Shown here: positions 7,889-17,208 of the stretch, one piece after another
How positions within the stretch are numbered: the first letter of the stretch is position 1
Layout: each line of letters begins with the position of its first letter
Source of the DNA: Rhodocista pekingensis
Lineage (GTDB): Bacteria; Pseudomonadota; Alphaproteobacteria; Azospirillales; Azospirillaceae
Length of the DNA stretch: 64,000 bases
Direction of reading: 5' to 3'
Assembly: GCF_042665545.1 (NCBI RefSeq)
Contig: NZ_JBHTCM010000028.1
Coordinates: 248,001 to 312,000, forward strand
The notes under the pieces: generated by a model
Seen by the model: the letters and a program-made list of their open reading frames with translations, nothing else
Told to the model about the DNA's origin: nothing
Database searches by the model: none
Translations under genes and position numbers: made by a program

Positions 7889-9286
7889 ATGAGACGGAGA
7901 CTGCGGGCCGCGGCCCTGCTGACGGGCACCCTGCTGGCGCTGGGCGCCGCCCTCGCGTTGGTCACCGGTCTGACGCCCCCCAGCCTGACGGACTCCCGCC
8001 TGACGGGCCCTGCCCGCGCCCCGCTCAGACTGGACGGCGGGGAGGCGGGCACGCTCCGCCTCTACGGGCCGTCGGGCGCCGTCGGCCGGGTCGTCGTCGC
8101 CCTGTCGGACGGGACCGGCTGGGACAGCGCGGATGACGGCATGGCGCGGGCGCTGGCCGGGGACGGCGCCCTGGTGGCGGGCATCGACCTGCGGGAGATG
8201 GCGGCGGCGCTGAACCACCAGACCGACGGCTGCCACTGGATCTCCGGCAAGCTTGAGGCGGTGAGCCGGCTGGCGCAGCAGCATGAGGGGCTGCCGCACT
8301 ATCTGACGCCCGTGCTGCTGGGAAGGGGGGCCGGCGGCATGGTGGCCTACGGGGCGGCGGTGCAGGGGCTGGGCGGCATGTTCGCCGGCGCCCTCGCCCT
8401 CCGCCCGGGCGCGACGATGCCCTTCGTGGCGCCGATCTGCCTGGGCGTGGACAGCGTGGCCGTGCCGGGCGGCCGGCGTTACCCCCCGCTCGACCGGCAG
8501 GAGACGCCGGTGACCCTGCTGGAAGCCGGGGCGGAGAGCGTCGCCGGCCGCGGCATCGAGCGGCTGAAGGGAGCCGCGGACATGGCCGACCTGCGCCGCC
8601 GGGTCGCCGCCCTGGCCCCGGCGCAGGAGGATGGTGCCGCCGCCGGGGATCTGCCGGTGGTGGAACTGCCGGCGGAGCGGCCGGGCGACACGCTGGTGCT
8701 GTTCTGGTCGGGCGACGGCGGCTGGCGCGACATCGACGCGACCATCGGGGAAGCCCTGGCGGCGGCCGGGGTGCCGGTGCTGGGCATCGACAGCTTCAGC
8801 TACTTCTGGCACCGCCGCAGCCCCGCCGAGGTCGCGCGCGACATGGAGACGTTGATCCGGCGGCAAGGCGCGCGCTGGGGCGCGCGGCGCGTGGTCCTGA
8901 TCGGGTTCAGCTTCGGCGCGGCCATCCTGCCGGCCGCCGTCAACGCTCTGCCGGCGGAGACCCGCGCGCAGGTCGACGCGCTCTGGCTGCTGTCGCCCGA
9001 CCGCAACGCGGACTGGGAGATCAACGTGGCCGCCTATCTGGGCGGCGACGGCGACGGCGCCTCCCCCGTCGCACCCGAACTGGCGGGCTTGCGCGGCCTG
9101 CCGGTCCACTGCGTCCTTGGCAGTGCGGAGTCGGCGGACAGTCTCTGCACCGATCCCGGGGCGACGGGGCTGATCCCCCTGGAACTGCCCGGCGACCACC
9201 ATTTCGACGGCGACTACGAAGCCGTCGTGCAGGCGATACTGGCGTCCTTGCGCAGCCGGCAGCACGCGCCCGTCGGCGCAGGATGA
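7889..9286 (+). CDS. acvB: AcvB/VirJ-type periplasmic lysyl-PG hydrolase
   Basis: A 465-residue exported protein: N-terminal signal peptide (about 4-28), then two related alpha/beta-hydrolase halves. The second half is the VirJ domain with GDGGW at 275-279 and the nucleophile elbow GFSFG, whose serine is residue 341. In Agrobacterium and Rhizobium, AcvB hydrolyses lysyl-phosphatidylglycerol made by LpiA, resetting the lipid balance; here it directly follows mprF, 13 bases apart, which supports that assignment. I start at the ATG after the mprF stop because the upstream in-frame sequence lies inside mprF and the signal peptide begins here (MRRRLRAAALL). Confidence 0.88.
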   Translation: MRRRLRAAALLTGTLLALGAALALVTGLTPPSLTDSRLTGPARAPLRLDGGEAGTLRLYGPSGAVGRVVVALSDGTGWDSADDGMARALAGDGALVAGIDLREMAAALNHQTDGCHWISGKLEAVSRLAQQHEGLPHYLTPVLLGRGAGGMVAYGAAVQGLGGMFAGALALRPGATMPFVAPICLGVDSVAVPGGRRYPPLDRQETPVTLLEAGAESVAGRGIERLKGAADMADLRRRVAALAPAQEDGAAAGDLPVVELPAERPGDTLVLFWSGDGGWRDIDATIGEALAAAGVPVLGIDSFSYFWHRRSPAEVARDMETLIRRQGARWGARRVVLIGFSFGAAILPAAVNALPAETRAQVDALWLLSPDRNADWEINVAAYLGGDGDGASPVAPELAGLRGLPVHCVLGSAESADSLCTDPGATGLIPLELPGDHHFDGDYEAVVQAILASLRSRQHAPVGAG

Positions 9287-9350
9287 AGACCGGACTGGAA
9301 GCGCCTCTCTTCCGGCGGGAAGATGGAAACGGCCGGATGGCGGCGGAAAC

Positions 9351-11927
9351 GTGACGATGGGCGCGATGCGAGTGACGGGAACGGAACCCCCCTGCTGGTC
9401 GGAACCGGCCGATGCGGTGGCCAAGAGGGCGGGCAGCGGGCGGGACGGGCTGACGGCCGCGGAAGCCGCGGCCCGGCTCGCTGCCACCCGGCGGCGGGGG
9501 AGCGGTGACAGTGCGCTGCTCGCGGCGCTACGGCTGTTCCTGCGCCAGATCCTCAGCCCCCTGGTGCTGATCCTGCTGTTCGGGGCCGGCGTTTCCGCCG
9601 TGCTGGGCGACTGGATGGACACCGGCATCATCCTGGCCATCGTGCTGGGCAGCGCGCTGCTGAGCTTCACGCAGGAGTTCCGGGCCTCGGCCGCCGTGGC
9701 GAAACTGCGCCAGCGCCTCTCGCTCAAGGCGACCGTCCTGCGCGACGGCCGACCCGTCAGGATCGACGCGACGGAGGTGGTGGCAGGCGACGTGGTGCTG
9801 CTGTCCGCCGGCAACCTGGTCCCGGCCGACGGCATCGTGCTGGAAGCCAAGGACCTGCTGGTGGCGGAGGCGGCGCTGACCGGCGAGTCCTTCCCGGTGG
9901 AGAAGCAGCCCGGCGTGCTGCCGGCGGCGACCGAACTGGGCGCCCGGAGCAACTGCCTGTTCCAGGGCACCTCCGTCCGCTCCGGCACCGGCCGCCTGCT
10001 GGTCGTCGCCACGGGCGACGCCACGGAACTGGGGCGGATCGGCTTCCGGCTGCGCACCGCCCCGCCGGAGACGGACTTCGCCCGCGGCCTGCGCCGCTTC
10101 GGCATCATGCTGACGCAGGTGATGCTGGTCATCGTCGTCCTGGTGCTGACGATGAACCTGCTGCGCGACCGCCCCCTGGCGGAGACGCTGCTGTTCGCCG
10201 TGGCGCTGGCCGTGGGGCTGTCGCCCGAGCTGCTGCCGGCCATCGTGTCGGTGACTCTGTCGGCCGGCGCCCGCGCCCTGGCCCGCACCGGGGTCATCGT
10301 CCGCCGCCTGGAGGCGATCGAGAACCTGGGCAGCATGGACGTCCTCTGCACCGACAAGACGGGGACCCTTACCGAGGGCATCGCCCGGCTGGACCGGACG
10401 CTGGACCCGGACGGCGCCCCGTCGGACGAGGTTCTCCGCCTCGCCTTCCTGAACGCGGCCTTCGAGACGGGGATCGAGAATCCGCTGGATGCCGCGATCA
10501 TGGAGGCCGGCAGGGAGCACGGGCTGGATGCCGCCGGCTGGCACAAGATCGACGAGATCCCCTACGACTTCGTGCGGCGGCGCCTGACGGTGGTCGTGAC
10601 CGCGGCCGGGGATGGCCCGGACAGCCACCTGCCGGACAGTCACCTCATCGTCACCAAGGGAGCGGTCGAGCCGGTGCTGGACTGCTGCACCGCCATCGGC
10701 CTGGAGGCGCCGCGGCCGCTGGATGACGACGCCCGGGCGGCGATCCTGGAGCGGTTCCAGCGCCTGGGCGGCGACGGGTACAGGGTGCTGGCGCTGGCCG
10801 CGCGGCGGGTCCCTGCCCGGGCCGCCTACGGCCACGGGGACGAGGTGGAGATGGCCTTCCTGGGCTTCCTCCTGCTGCGCGACCCGCCGAAGCCCGATGC
10901 GGCGGCAACGCTGGACGACCTGCACCGGCTGGGCGTGCGGACCAAGATCATCACCGGCGACAACCGCCACGTCGCGGCCAGTCTGGCCCGGGAGGTCGGG
11001 CTGGACCCGGCGGCGCTGCTGACCGGCGCCGACCTGGACCGCCTCTCCGACGATGCCCTGTGGCACCGGGCGCCGCGCACCGACCTGTTCGCGGAGGTCG
11101 ATCCGCAGCAGAAGGAGCGGATCATCCGGGCCCTGCGGCGGGCCGGCCATGTCGTCGGCTACATGGGCGACGGCGTGAACGATGCGCCGGCGCTGCACGC
11201 CGCCGACATCGGCATCTCCGTCGACGGTGCGGTGGACGTGGCGCGGGAGAGCGCCGACATCGTGCTGCTGCGACCGGACCTGGGCGTGCTGCGCCAGGGC
11301 ATCGAGGACGGGCGGCGCACCTTCGCCAACACCCAGAAGTACATCGCCATCACCGTCAGCGCCAATTTCGGCAACATGCTGAGCATGGCCGTCGCGTCGC
11401 TGGTGCTGCCGTTCCTGCCCATGCTGGCGAAGCAGATCCTGCTGAACAACTTCCTGTCCGATTTTCCCTCCGTCGCCATCTCCACCGACCGCGTGGACCC
11501 CGAATCGATCCGCCGGCCGCCCCGCTGGAGCATCCGGGAAATCCGACGCTTCATGCTGGTCTTCGGCATTGTCAGCAGCCTGTTCGACGTCCTGAGCTTC
11601 GCCCTGCTGCTGCTGGTCTTCGAGGCGTCCGAACCGCTGTTCCAGACCGGCTGGTTCTTCGTCTCGCTGCTGACGGAACTGATGGTGGTGCTGGTGCTGC
11701 GCACCCGTCGCCCGGCCTTCGGGAGCCGGCCGGGACTGCTGCTGCTGGCCTCCACCCTCGCGGTCGCCGGTCTGGCGGTCGCCATCCCCTATGTCGGCTG
11801 GCTGGCCGGCCCGCTGGGCTTCGTCCCGCTGCCGCCGGCGCTGCTGGCCGCGCTGCTGGGCGTGGTGGCGCTCTATGTGGCGGCGACGGAAGCGGCCAAG
11901 CGACGCTTCTACCGGGCAGATCCCTGA
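9351..11927 (+). CDS. P-type ATPase, MgtA/MgtB-like magnesium importer
   Basis: An 858-residue P-type ATPase. An N-terminal cation-ATPase segment is followed by two membrane helices, the actuator domain with TGES at 177-180, two helices containing AVGLSPELLP (a hallmark of the P3B magnesium transporters), the phosphorylation site DKTGT (D335), the nucleotide-binding domain, the hinge GDGVNDAPAL and six C-terminal helices. It should import Mg2+ from the periplasm down the gradient at the cost of ATP. The start is uncertain: GTG at 9351, or in-frame ATGs at 9357 and 9366. It follows acvB by 64 bases with no strong terminator. No Mg2+ riboswitch is seen. Confidence 0.9.
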   Translation: MTMGAMRVTGTEPPCWSEPADAVAKRAGSGRDGLTAAEAAARLAATRRRGSGDSALLAALRLFLRQILSPLVLILLFGAGVSAVLGDWMDTGIILAIVLGSALLSFTQEFRASAAVAKLRQRLSLKATVLRDGRPVRIDATEVVAGDVVLLSAGNLVPADGIVLEAKDLLVAEAALTGESFPVEKQPGVLPAATELGARSNCLFQGTSVRSGTGRLLVVATGDATELGRIGFRLRTAPPETDFARGLRRFGIMLTQVMLVIVVLVLTMNLLRDRPLAETLLFAVALAVGLSPELLPAIVSVTLSAGARALARTGVIVRRLEAIENLGSMDVLCTDKTGTLTEGIARLDRTLDPDGAPSDEVLRLAFLNAAFETGIENPLDAAIMEAGREHGLDAAGWHKIDEIPYDFVRRRLTVVVTAAGDGPDSHLPDSHLIVTKGAVEPVLDCCTAIGLEAPRPLDDDARAAILERFQRLGGDGYRVLALAARRVPARAAYGHGDEVEMAFLGFLLLRDPPKPDAAATLDDLHRLGVRTKIITGDNRHVAASLAREVGLDPAALLTGADLDRLSDDALWHRAPRTDLFAEVDPQQKERIIRALRRAGHVVGYMGDGVNDAPALHAADIGISVDGAVDVARESADIVLLRPDLGVLRQGIEDGRRTFANTQKYIAITVSANFGNMLSMAVASLVLPFLPMLAKQILLNNFLSDFPSVAISTDRVDPESIRRPPRWSIREIRRFMLVFGIVSSLFDVLSFALLLLVFEASEPLFQTGWFFVSLLTELMVVLVLRTRRPAFGSRPGLLLLASTLAVAGLAVAIPYVGWLAGPLGFVPLPPALLAALLGVVALYVAATEAAKRRFYRADP

Positions 11928-12084
11928 CAGCGCGGGATGCGACATTCCGACGCTTCCGGCTGCAACAAATCCCGTTTACCTACGGGTAACACACCTCACA
12001 TACATTAGCATTCAAGGACTTCTGACGCGCCGGGACCCCGCTCCCGGGCGCCGGGGCAGAGACCGTAGACTTCCGGTGACCTGA

Positions 12085-13284
12085 ATGGGCACAGCTCATG
12101 CGCCGTCGTTCGTGACCGCGGACGACCCCTGGGTCGGACTGAACGGCGGGCTGGAGGCCCAGCTCGCCGGACTGCATCGGGAGATCAGGGCGAAGCCGGA
12201 GCTGGCGACGATCGACCGCATCGCCGTGGCGGTCCACGACTCCGCCTCGGGCCGGCTGCGGACCTTCGTCGAGTCCAACATCGGCTCCCGGCCGTTCGAC
12301 CGATTCTCCGACCGGCTGGAGCTGCATCCCACCCTGGCCGCCGTCGCCACGACCGGCATCCCCTTCATCAACAACGCCATCGGTGGCGATCCGGCAGGCG
12401 GCGATGGGCTGAACGACCGGCTGCGCTCGCTCGGTCTGCGCTCCCGCTACATCGTCCGCATCCACCGGTCGGGCACGCTCTACGGCTTCATCTTCTTCAA
12501 TTCCGGCCGGCCCGGCTTCTTCACGGAGGCGACGGTGGCGGCGCTCACCCCCTACCGCCGCCTGATCGACGTGCTGGTGGTCGGCACGCTGACCAGCCAG
12601 CGCACCATGCTGGCCGCCGTCCGCTCGGCGCTCCAGGTCAGCCATTACCGCAACGAGGAGACGGGCGCCCACCTGGACCGCATGAGCCGCTACGCCGAGC
12701 TGATCGCCCAGACCCTGGCCGCCCGCTATCTGCTGTCCGACGAGTTCGTGGAGTACGTGCTCCAGTACGCGCCGCTGCACGACATCGGCAAGGTCGCCGT
12801 GCCCGACCACATCCTGCTGAAGCGGGGCAAGCTGCTGCCCGAGGAATACGAGGTGATGAAGACCCATGTCGCCAAGGGCGTGGAGATCATCGACGCCATG
12901 ATCCACGACCACGGGCTGGAAGCGCTGCCGTACCGCGACCTGCTGCGCAACGTCGTGGCCCATCACCACGAATGCTATGACGGCAGCGGCTATCCGCACG
13001 GGCTGGCGGGCGAGGCCATCTCGCTGGAGGGGCGGATCGTCGCCGTGGCCGACGTGTTCGACGCCCTGACCTCGCAGCGCCCCTACAAGGAAGCCTGGAG
13101 CAACGACACGGCGGCCGCCTTCCTGCGGGCGCAGGCGGGCCGCCGCTTCGACCCCGCCTGCGTCGAGGCGCTGCTGGCCGACCCGGAGGCGATCCGGGAC
13201 ATCCAGCAGCGCTTCCGCGAGACCCCCGGCGGCTTCGGGCTGGCCGCGCTGCGGCACCGGGCGGCGCAGGCCGCCGCCTGCTGA
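12085..13284 (+). CDS. GAF-like/HD-GYP cyclic-di-GMP phosphodiesterase
   Basis: A 399-residue cytoplasmic protein. Residues about 25-165 look like a GAF-type sensor. From about 190 the HD-GYP domain follows, with the HD pair H232-D233 (LHDIGKVAVPD), HHHE at 293-296 and G302-Y303-P304 all intact, so it should hydrolyse c-di-GMP. It has no receiver domain. The start is weakly set by GGTG eight bases before the ATG; the leader contains a 6-base-pair hairpin at 12030-12047. It is convergent with the efflux operon. A c-di-GMP enzyme between chemoreceptors fits motility/biofilm control, but no partner is shown. Confidence 0.92.
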   Translation: MGTAHAPSFVTADDPWVGLNGGLEAQLAGLHREIRAKPELATIDRIAVAVHDSASGRLRTFVESNIGSRPFDRFSDRLELHPTLAAVATTGIPFINNAIGGDPAGGDGLNDRLRSLGLRSRYIVRIHRSGTLYGFIFFNSGRPGFFTEATVAALTPYRRLIDVLVVGTLTSQRTMLAAVRSALQVSHYRNEETGAHLDRMSRYAELIAQTLAARYLLSDEFVEYVLQYAPLHDIGKVAVPDHILLKRGKLLPEEYEVMKTHVAKGVEIIDAMIHDHGLEALPYRDLLRNVVAHHHECYDGSGYPHGLAGEAISLEGRIVAVADVFDALTSQRPYKEAWSNDTAAAFLRAQAGRRFDPACVEALLADPEAIRDIQQRFRETPGGFGLAALRHRAAQAAAC

Positions 13285-13320
13285 AGCCCCCCTGCTGAGG
13301 GCCGCCCGCCGGAAACGCCC

Positions 13321-14442
13321 TCACGCCATCTGGGCGATGGTGCTGCGGAAGCGACGGAGCGCGACGCCGAACAGGGCGGTCCCGATGCCGGCCAGGGTCA
13401 GGAACTGCGGCCACACCACGTCCAGCCCCGCGCCGCGGAACAGCACCGCCTGCGCCAGCATGATGAAATGCGTGGTCGGCGCCGCCAGCATGATCGTCTG
13501 CACGGCCTCGGGCATGCTCTCCCGCGGCGTGTCCCCGCCGGAGAGCATCTGGAGCGGCAGCAGCACAAGGATCAGCAGCAGGCCGAACTGCGGCATCGAC
13601 CGGGCCACCGTCGCCAGCAGGATGCCCATGGAGGTGGTGGCGAAGAGGTGCAGCACCGCCCCGGCCAGGAACAGCGCGACGGATCCCTGGACGGGCACTT
13701 CCAGCGCCCCCCGCACGACGAACAGTAGAGAGACGGTGCAGGCCAGCAGCACCACCAGTCCCATGGACCAGACCTTGGCGGCCATGATCTCGAACGGGGT
13801 CACCGGCATGACCAGCAGATGTTCCACCGTGCCATGCTCGCGCTCGCGGATCAGCGCCGCCCCGGTGAGCACGATCGACAGCATGGTGATGTTGTTGATC
13901 ACCTCCATGATCGAGCCGAACCAGGTCCGGTTCAGCTCCGGATTGAAGCGCAGCCGCAGGGCCAGATCGACGGGCATCTCCGCCACCTCCCGGTAGCGCT
14001 TGGCGAAGGCCGTCACCTCGTCGCTGATGATGGTCTGGATGTAGCCGTTGCCGGTGAAGGCCTGGCTCATCCGGGTGGCATCTACGTTGAGCTGGATCGT
14101 CGGCCGGCGCCCGGCCAGCAGATCGCTCTGGAAGTCGGGCGGAATGCCCAGCGCGAAGGTGTCCAGGCCCGCATCCATGCGGGCATCCATCTCCGCCTGG
14201 GTGATCAGGGAGGGCGGCAGGAAGTAGGGCGGGAAGAAGGCGCTGGCGATGCGGCCGGACAGCGGCGACCGGTCCTCGTCCACGATGGCGATGGGGGCGA
14301 GGTTGAGCGTGTCCGGCAGCGCCTTCGCCGCCGTGTAGATGGACAGGGTGAAGGCGTAGGCGATCAGCACCAGCATCACCGGATCGCGCAGCAGGCTGCG
14401 CAGTTCCTTGACACCGAGCTGGAGCACGTTGCCGGGGCGCAT
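13321..14442 (-). CDS. ABC-2 type permease subunit of efflux system
   Basis: A 373-residue membrane protein of the ABC2_membrane family: one N-terminal helix (about 22-40), a large extracytoplasmic domain (about 45-170), then five to six helices ending near 360. The motif IREREHGTVEHLLVMPV is the usual ABC-2 loop. It starts three bases after the stop of the RbbA-like gene, and its ribosome site AGGAGGG lies within that gene's end, so the two are translationally coupled. It probably pairs with the permease half of the RbbA-like protein, as YhhJ does. Confidence 0.92.
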   Translation of the reverse strand: MRPGNVLQLGVKELRSLLRDPVMLVLIAYAFTLSIYTAAKALPDTLNLAPIAIVDEDRSPLSGRIASAFFPPYFLPPSLITQAEMDARMDAGLDTFALGIPPDFQSDLLAGRRPTIQLNVDATRMSQAFTGNGYIQTIISDEVTAFAKRYREVAEMPVDLALRLRFNPELNRTWFGSIMEVINNITMLSIVLTGAALIREREHGTVEHLLVMPVTPFEIMAAKVWSMGLVVLLACTVSLLFVVRGALEVPVQGSVALFLAGAVLHLFATTSMGILLATVARSMPQFGLLLILVLLPLQMLSGGDTPRESMPEAVQTIMLAAPTTHFIMLAQAVLFRGAGLDVVWPQFLTLAGIGTALFGVALRRFRSTIAQMA

Positions 14443-14445
14443 GGC

Positions 14446-17208
14446 TCAACCCTCCTGTTTCTTCAGCAGCAGGGCCGCAAGCGCCACCAGGACGATGTTC
14501 GCCAGGATCAGCGGCAGGAAGGACGCCTGGAGATCGGCGAAGCCCAGCGCCTTGGAGAAGGTGCCGCGGGCGATGGTGAGGAAATGCGTCGTCGGGAACA
14601 CCTCGCCCACCAGCCGGCCGGCCCCCTCCAGCGAGGAGACCGGGTTGGTCAGGCCGGAGAAGCTGACGGCCGGCAGGATGGTGAGGATGGAGGTAGCGAA
14701 GACGGCGGCGATCTGGCTGCGGATGAAGCTGGAGACGAGCAGGCCGAGCGCCGTGGCGGCCCCGACATAGAGCAGCCCACCGGCAAGGAAGGCCCAGAAG
14801 CTGCCGGTGAAGGGCACCCCGAACAGGGTTACGGCGAGCAGCGTCAGCATCAGCAGGCTGACGGTGGAGAGCGCGATGTAGGGCATCTGCTTGCCCAGCA
14901 GGAACTCCAGCCGCGTCGTCGGCGTGACGTAGAAATTGACGATGGAGCCCAGCTCCTTCTCCCGCACCACGGCCAGCGTGGCGAGCATGGCCGGGATCAT
15001 GATGAGCAGGAGCGGGATGACCGCCGGCACCATGGCGACCAGACTGCGGACATCGGGATTGTAGCGGTAGCGCGTCTCGATGTTCACGAGCCCGGCCGCC
15101 TCCGCCGCGCGGCCGGCCTCCGCCGCCTTCCCGGCCAGCCATTGCGCATGCATGCCCTGAACGTAGCCGCGCACCGTCTCCGCCCGCATCGGCATGGAGC
15201 CGTCGACCCAGGCGCCGACGGCGACCGGCCGGCCGCGGGCGATGTCGCGGCCGAAGCCGGACGGGATCTCGATGGCCAGGGTGATCGACCCGGCCCGCAT
15301 GCGCCGGTCCAGGTCCTGGTAGTCCGTCAGCGGCGGCTGTTCGATGAAGTAGCGGGAGCCGGAGAGGTTGAGGGCGTAATTCTGGCTGATGGCGGTCTGG
15401 TCGCGGTCCAGCACGGCGAAGGTCAGGTCCTCCACGTCCATGCTGATGCCGTAGCCCATCACCAGCATGAGGATGACGCTGCCCAGCAGCGCCAGGGTCA
15501 GGCGGATCGGATCGCGGCGCAGCTCCAGCGCCTCGCGCCGGGCGAAGCTGAGGGTGCGGCCCGGATCGAAGCCCTGGCGCACCACCGTGGCGCGGGCGGG
15601 CGCCGCGGCGACCGCTTCCGCACCCTTTTCCTCGCCGGCAGCGGGCGCGGCCTCCGGCCCGGCCGCCTCCTCCAGGTAGCCGATGAAGGTGTCCTCCAGG
15701 CTGGCGGCGCCGCGCGCGGCCACCAGCTCGGCCGGAGCGCCGGTGACGAGCACCCGGCCGGCATGCATGAGCGAGATGCGGTCGCAGCGCTCCGCCTCGT
15801 TCATGAAGTGGGTGGAGATGAAGATCGTCACCCGGTCGCGGCGCGACAGCTCCACCAGGATGCGCCAGAAGCCGTCGCGCGCGACCGGATCGACGCCGGA
15901 GGTCGGTTCGTCCAGGATCAGCATCTCCGGCTTGTGGATCATCGCCACCGCCAGCGACAGGCGCTGGCGCATGCCCAGCGGCAGCGCCTCGGGCAGGGAG
16001 TCGGCCACGTCGCGCAGACCGAACCGCTCCAGCATCTCCGCCACGCGGCCGGGCACCTCGGCCACGGGCACGCGGAACAGGCGGGCGTGCAGGTCCAGGT
16101 TCTGCCGCACCGTCAGTTCGGTGTAGAGCGAAAAGGCCTGGGACATGTAGCCGACGCGGCTGCGCGTCGCCAGATCGTCGGGCGCCACCGGCCTGCCGAA
16201 CAGCCAGGCCCGGCCCCCGCTGGGCGCCAGCAGGCCGGTCAGCATCTTCATGGTGGTGGTCTTGCCACAGCCGTTGGAGCCGAGAAAGCCGAAGATCTCG
16301 CCCCGGCGGATGCGGAAGTTCACCCGGTCCACGGCCGTGAAGGCGCCGAAGCGCATGGTCAGGTCCTGCGCCTCGATGGCGATGCCGTCCTCGCCGTCCC
16401 CGTCGGTCCGCGGCGGGATCACGACCGCGGCATGGCCGCGCCGCTTCTCCTCCGGCAGCAGATGGACGAAGGCGGCTTCCAGCGTGTCGCTGCCGGTGCG
16501 GGCCAAGAGATCCGCCGGCGTGCCCGTCGCCAGCACGCGGCCGGCATCCATCGCCACCAGCCAGTCGAAGCGCGCCGCCTCCTCCATGTAGGCGGTGGCG
16601 ACCAGCACGCTCATACCCGGCCGGTCGCGCCGGATGCGGTCGATCAGATCCCAGAACTGGCGGCGGGAAAGCGGATCGACGCCCGTGGTGGGCTCGTCCA
16701 GGATCAGCAGGTCGGGATCGTGGATCAGCGCGCCGCAGAGCCCCAGCTTCTGCTTCATGCCACCCGACAGCTTGCCGGCGGGCCGGTCCAGGAAGGGGGC
16801 AAGCCCGGTGCTGCGGGTCAGGTCCAGGATGCGCCGGCGGCATTCGGCGGCGTCGTGGCCGAACAGCCGGCCGAAGAACTCCAGATTCTCGGCAACGGAC
16901 AGGGTGGGATAGAGGTTCTTGCCCAGGCCCTGGGGCATGAAGGCGATGCGCGGGCAGACCAGCCGCCGGTGCCCGGCCGAGGCCATGTCCCCGCCCAGCA
17001 CCTCCACCCGGCCGCCGCGGATGACGCGGGCCCCCGCGATCAGCGAGAGCAGTGTGGATTTGCCCACACCGTCCGGCCCGATCAGCCCGATCATCCGGCC
17101 CGCCGGGATGTCCAGGTCGATCCCGTCCAGCGCCGCCACCCTGCCGAACCGCTGGGTGACGCCGCGGAGCCGCACGACCGGCGCCTCCGGGTCGGGGCGG
17201 TCAGCCAT
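14446..17208 (-). CDS. RbbA/YhiH-like ABC transporter: two ATPase domains fused to ABC-2 permease
   Basis: A 920-residue fusion. First ATPase (about 10-235): Walker A GPDGVGKS at 44-51 and signature LSGGM. Second ATPase (about 280-500): Walker A GSNGCGKT at 310-317; its signature reads LPLGMRQRLSLA, so the canonical LSGGQ is degenerate. The rest (about 545-915) is an ABC-2 permease with an extracytoplasmic domain. The family was named after ribosome-associated ATPase RbbA, but with an HlyD adaptor and a second permease next door an efflux pump is the better reading. GTGAGG seven bases before the ATG supports the start. It overlaps the hlyD stop by 8 bases. Confidence 0.92.
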   Translation of the reverse strand: MADRPDPEAPVVRLRGVTQRFGRVAALDGIDLDIPAGRMIGLIGPDGVGKSTLLSLIAGARVIRGGRVEVLGGDMASAGHRRLVCPRIAFMPQGLGKNLYPTLSVAENLEFFGRLFGHDAAECRRRILDLTRSTGLAPFLDRPAGKLSGGMKQKLGLCGALIHDPDLLILDEPTTGVDPLSRRQFWDLIDRIRRDRPGMSVLVATAYMEEAARFDWLVAMDAGRVLATGTPADLLARTGSDTLEAAFVHLLPEEKRRGHAAVVIPPRTDGDGEDGIAIEAQDLTMRFGAFTAVDRVNFRIRRGEIFGFLGSNGCGKTTTMKMLTGLLAPSGGRAWLFGRPVAPDDLATRSRVGYMSQAFSLYTELTVRQNLDLHARLFRVPVAEVPGRVAEMLERFGLRDVADSLPEALPLGMRQRLSLAVAMIHKPEMLILDEPTSGVDPVARDGFWRILVELSRRDRVTIFISTHFMNEAERCDRISLMHAGRVLVTGAPAELVAARGAASLEDTFIGYLEEAAGPEAAPAAGEEKGAEAVAAAPARATVVRQGFDPGRTLSFARREALELRRDPIRLTLALLGSVILMLVMGYGISMDVEDLTFAVLDRDQTAISQNYALNLSGSRYFIEQPPLTDYQDLDRRMRAGSITLAIEIPSGFGRDIARGRPVAVGAWVDGSMPMRAETVRGYVQGMHAQWLAGKAAEAGRAAEAAGLVNIETRYRYNPDVRSLVAMVPAVIPLLLIMIPAMLATLAVVREKELGSIVNFYVTPTTRLEFLLGKQMPYIALSTVSLLMLTLLAVTLFGVPFTGSFWAFLAGGLLYVGAATALGLLVSSFIRSQIAAVFATSILTILPAVSFSGLTNPVSSLEGAGRLVGEVFPTTHFLTIARGTFSKALGFADLQASFLPLILANIVLVALAALLLKKQEG

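Noticed and set aside
9287..9350. Terminator between acvB and the P-type ATPase
   Set aside because: Only a 5-base-pair stem (GGAAG/CTTCC) can be drawn, too weak to call.
7700..10546. A 948-codon minus-strand frame across mprF, acvB and the P-type ATPase genes
   Set aside because: Low-complexity composition, no motifs, and it is antisense to three well-identified proteins.
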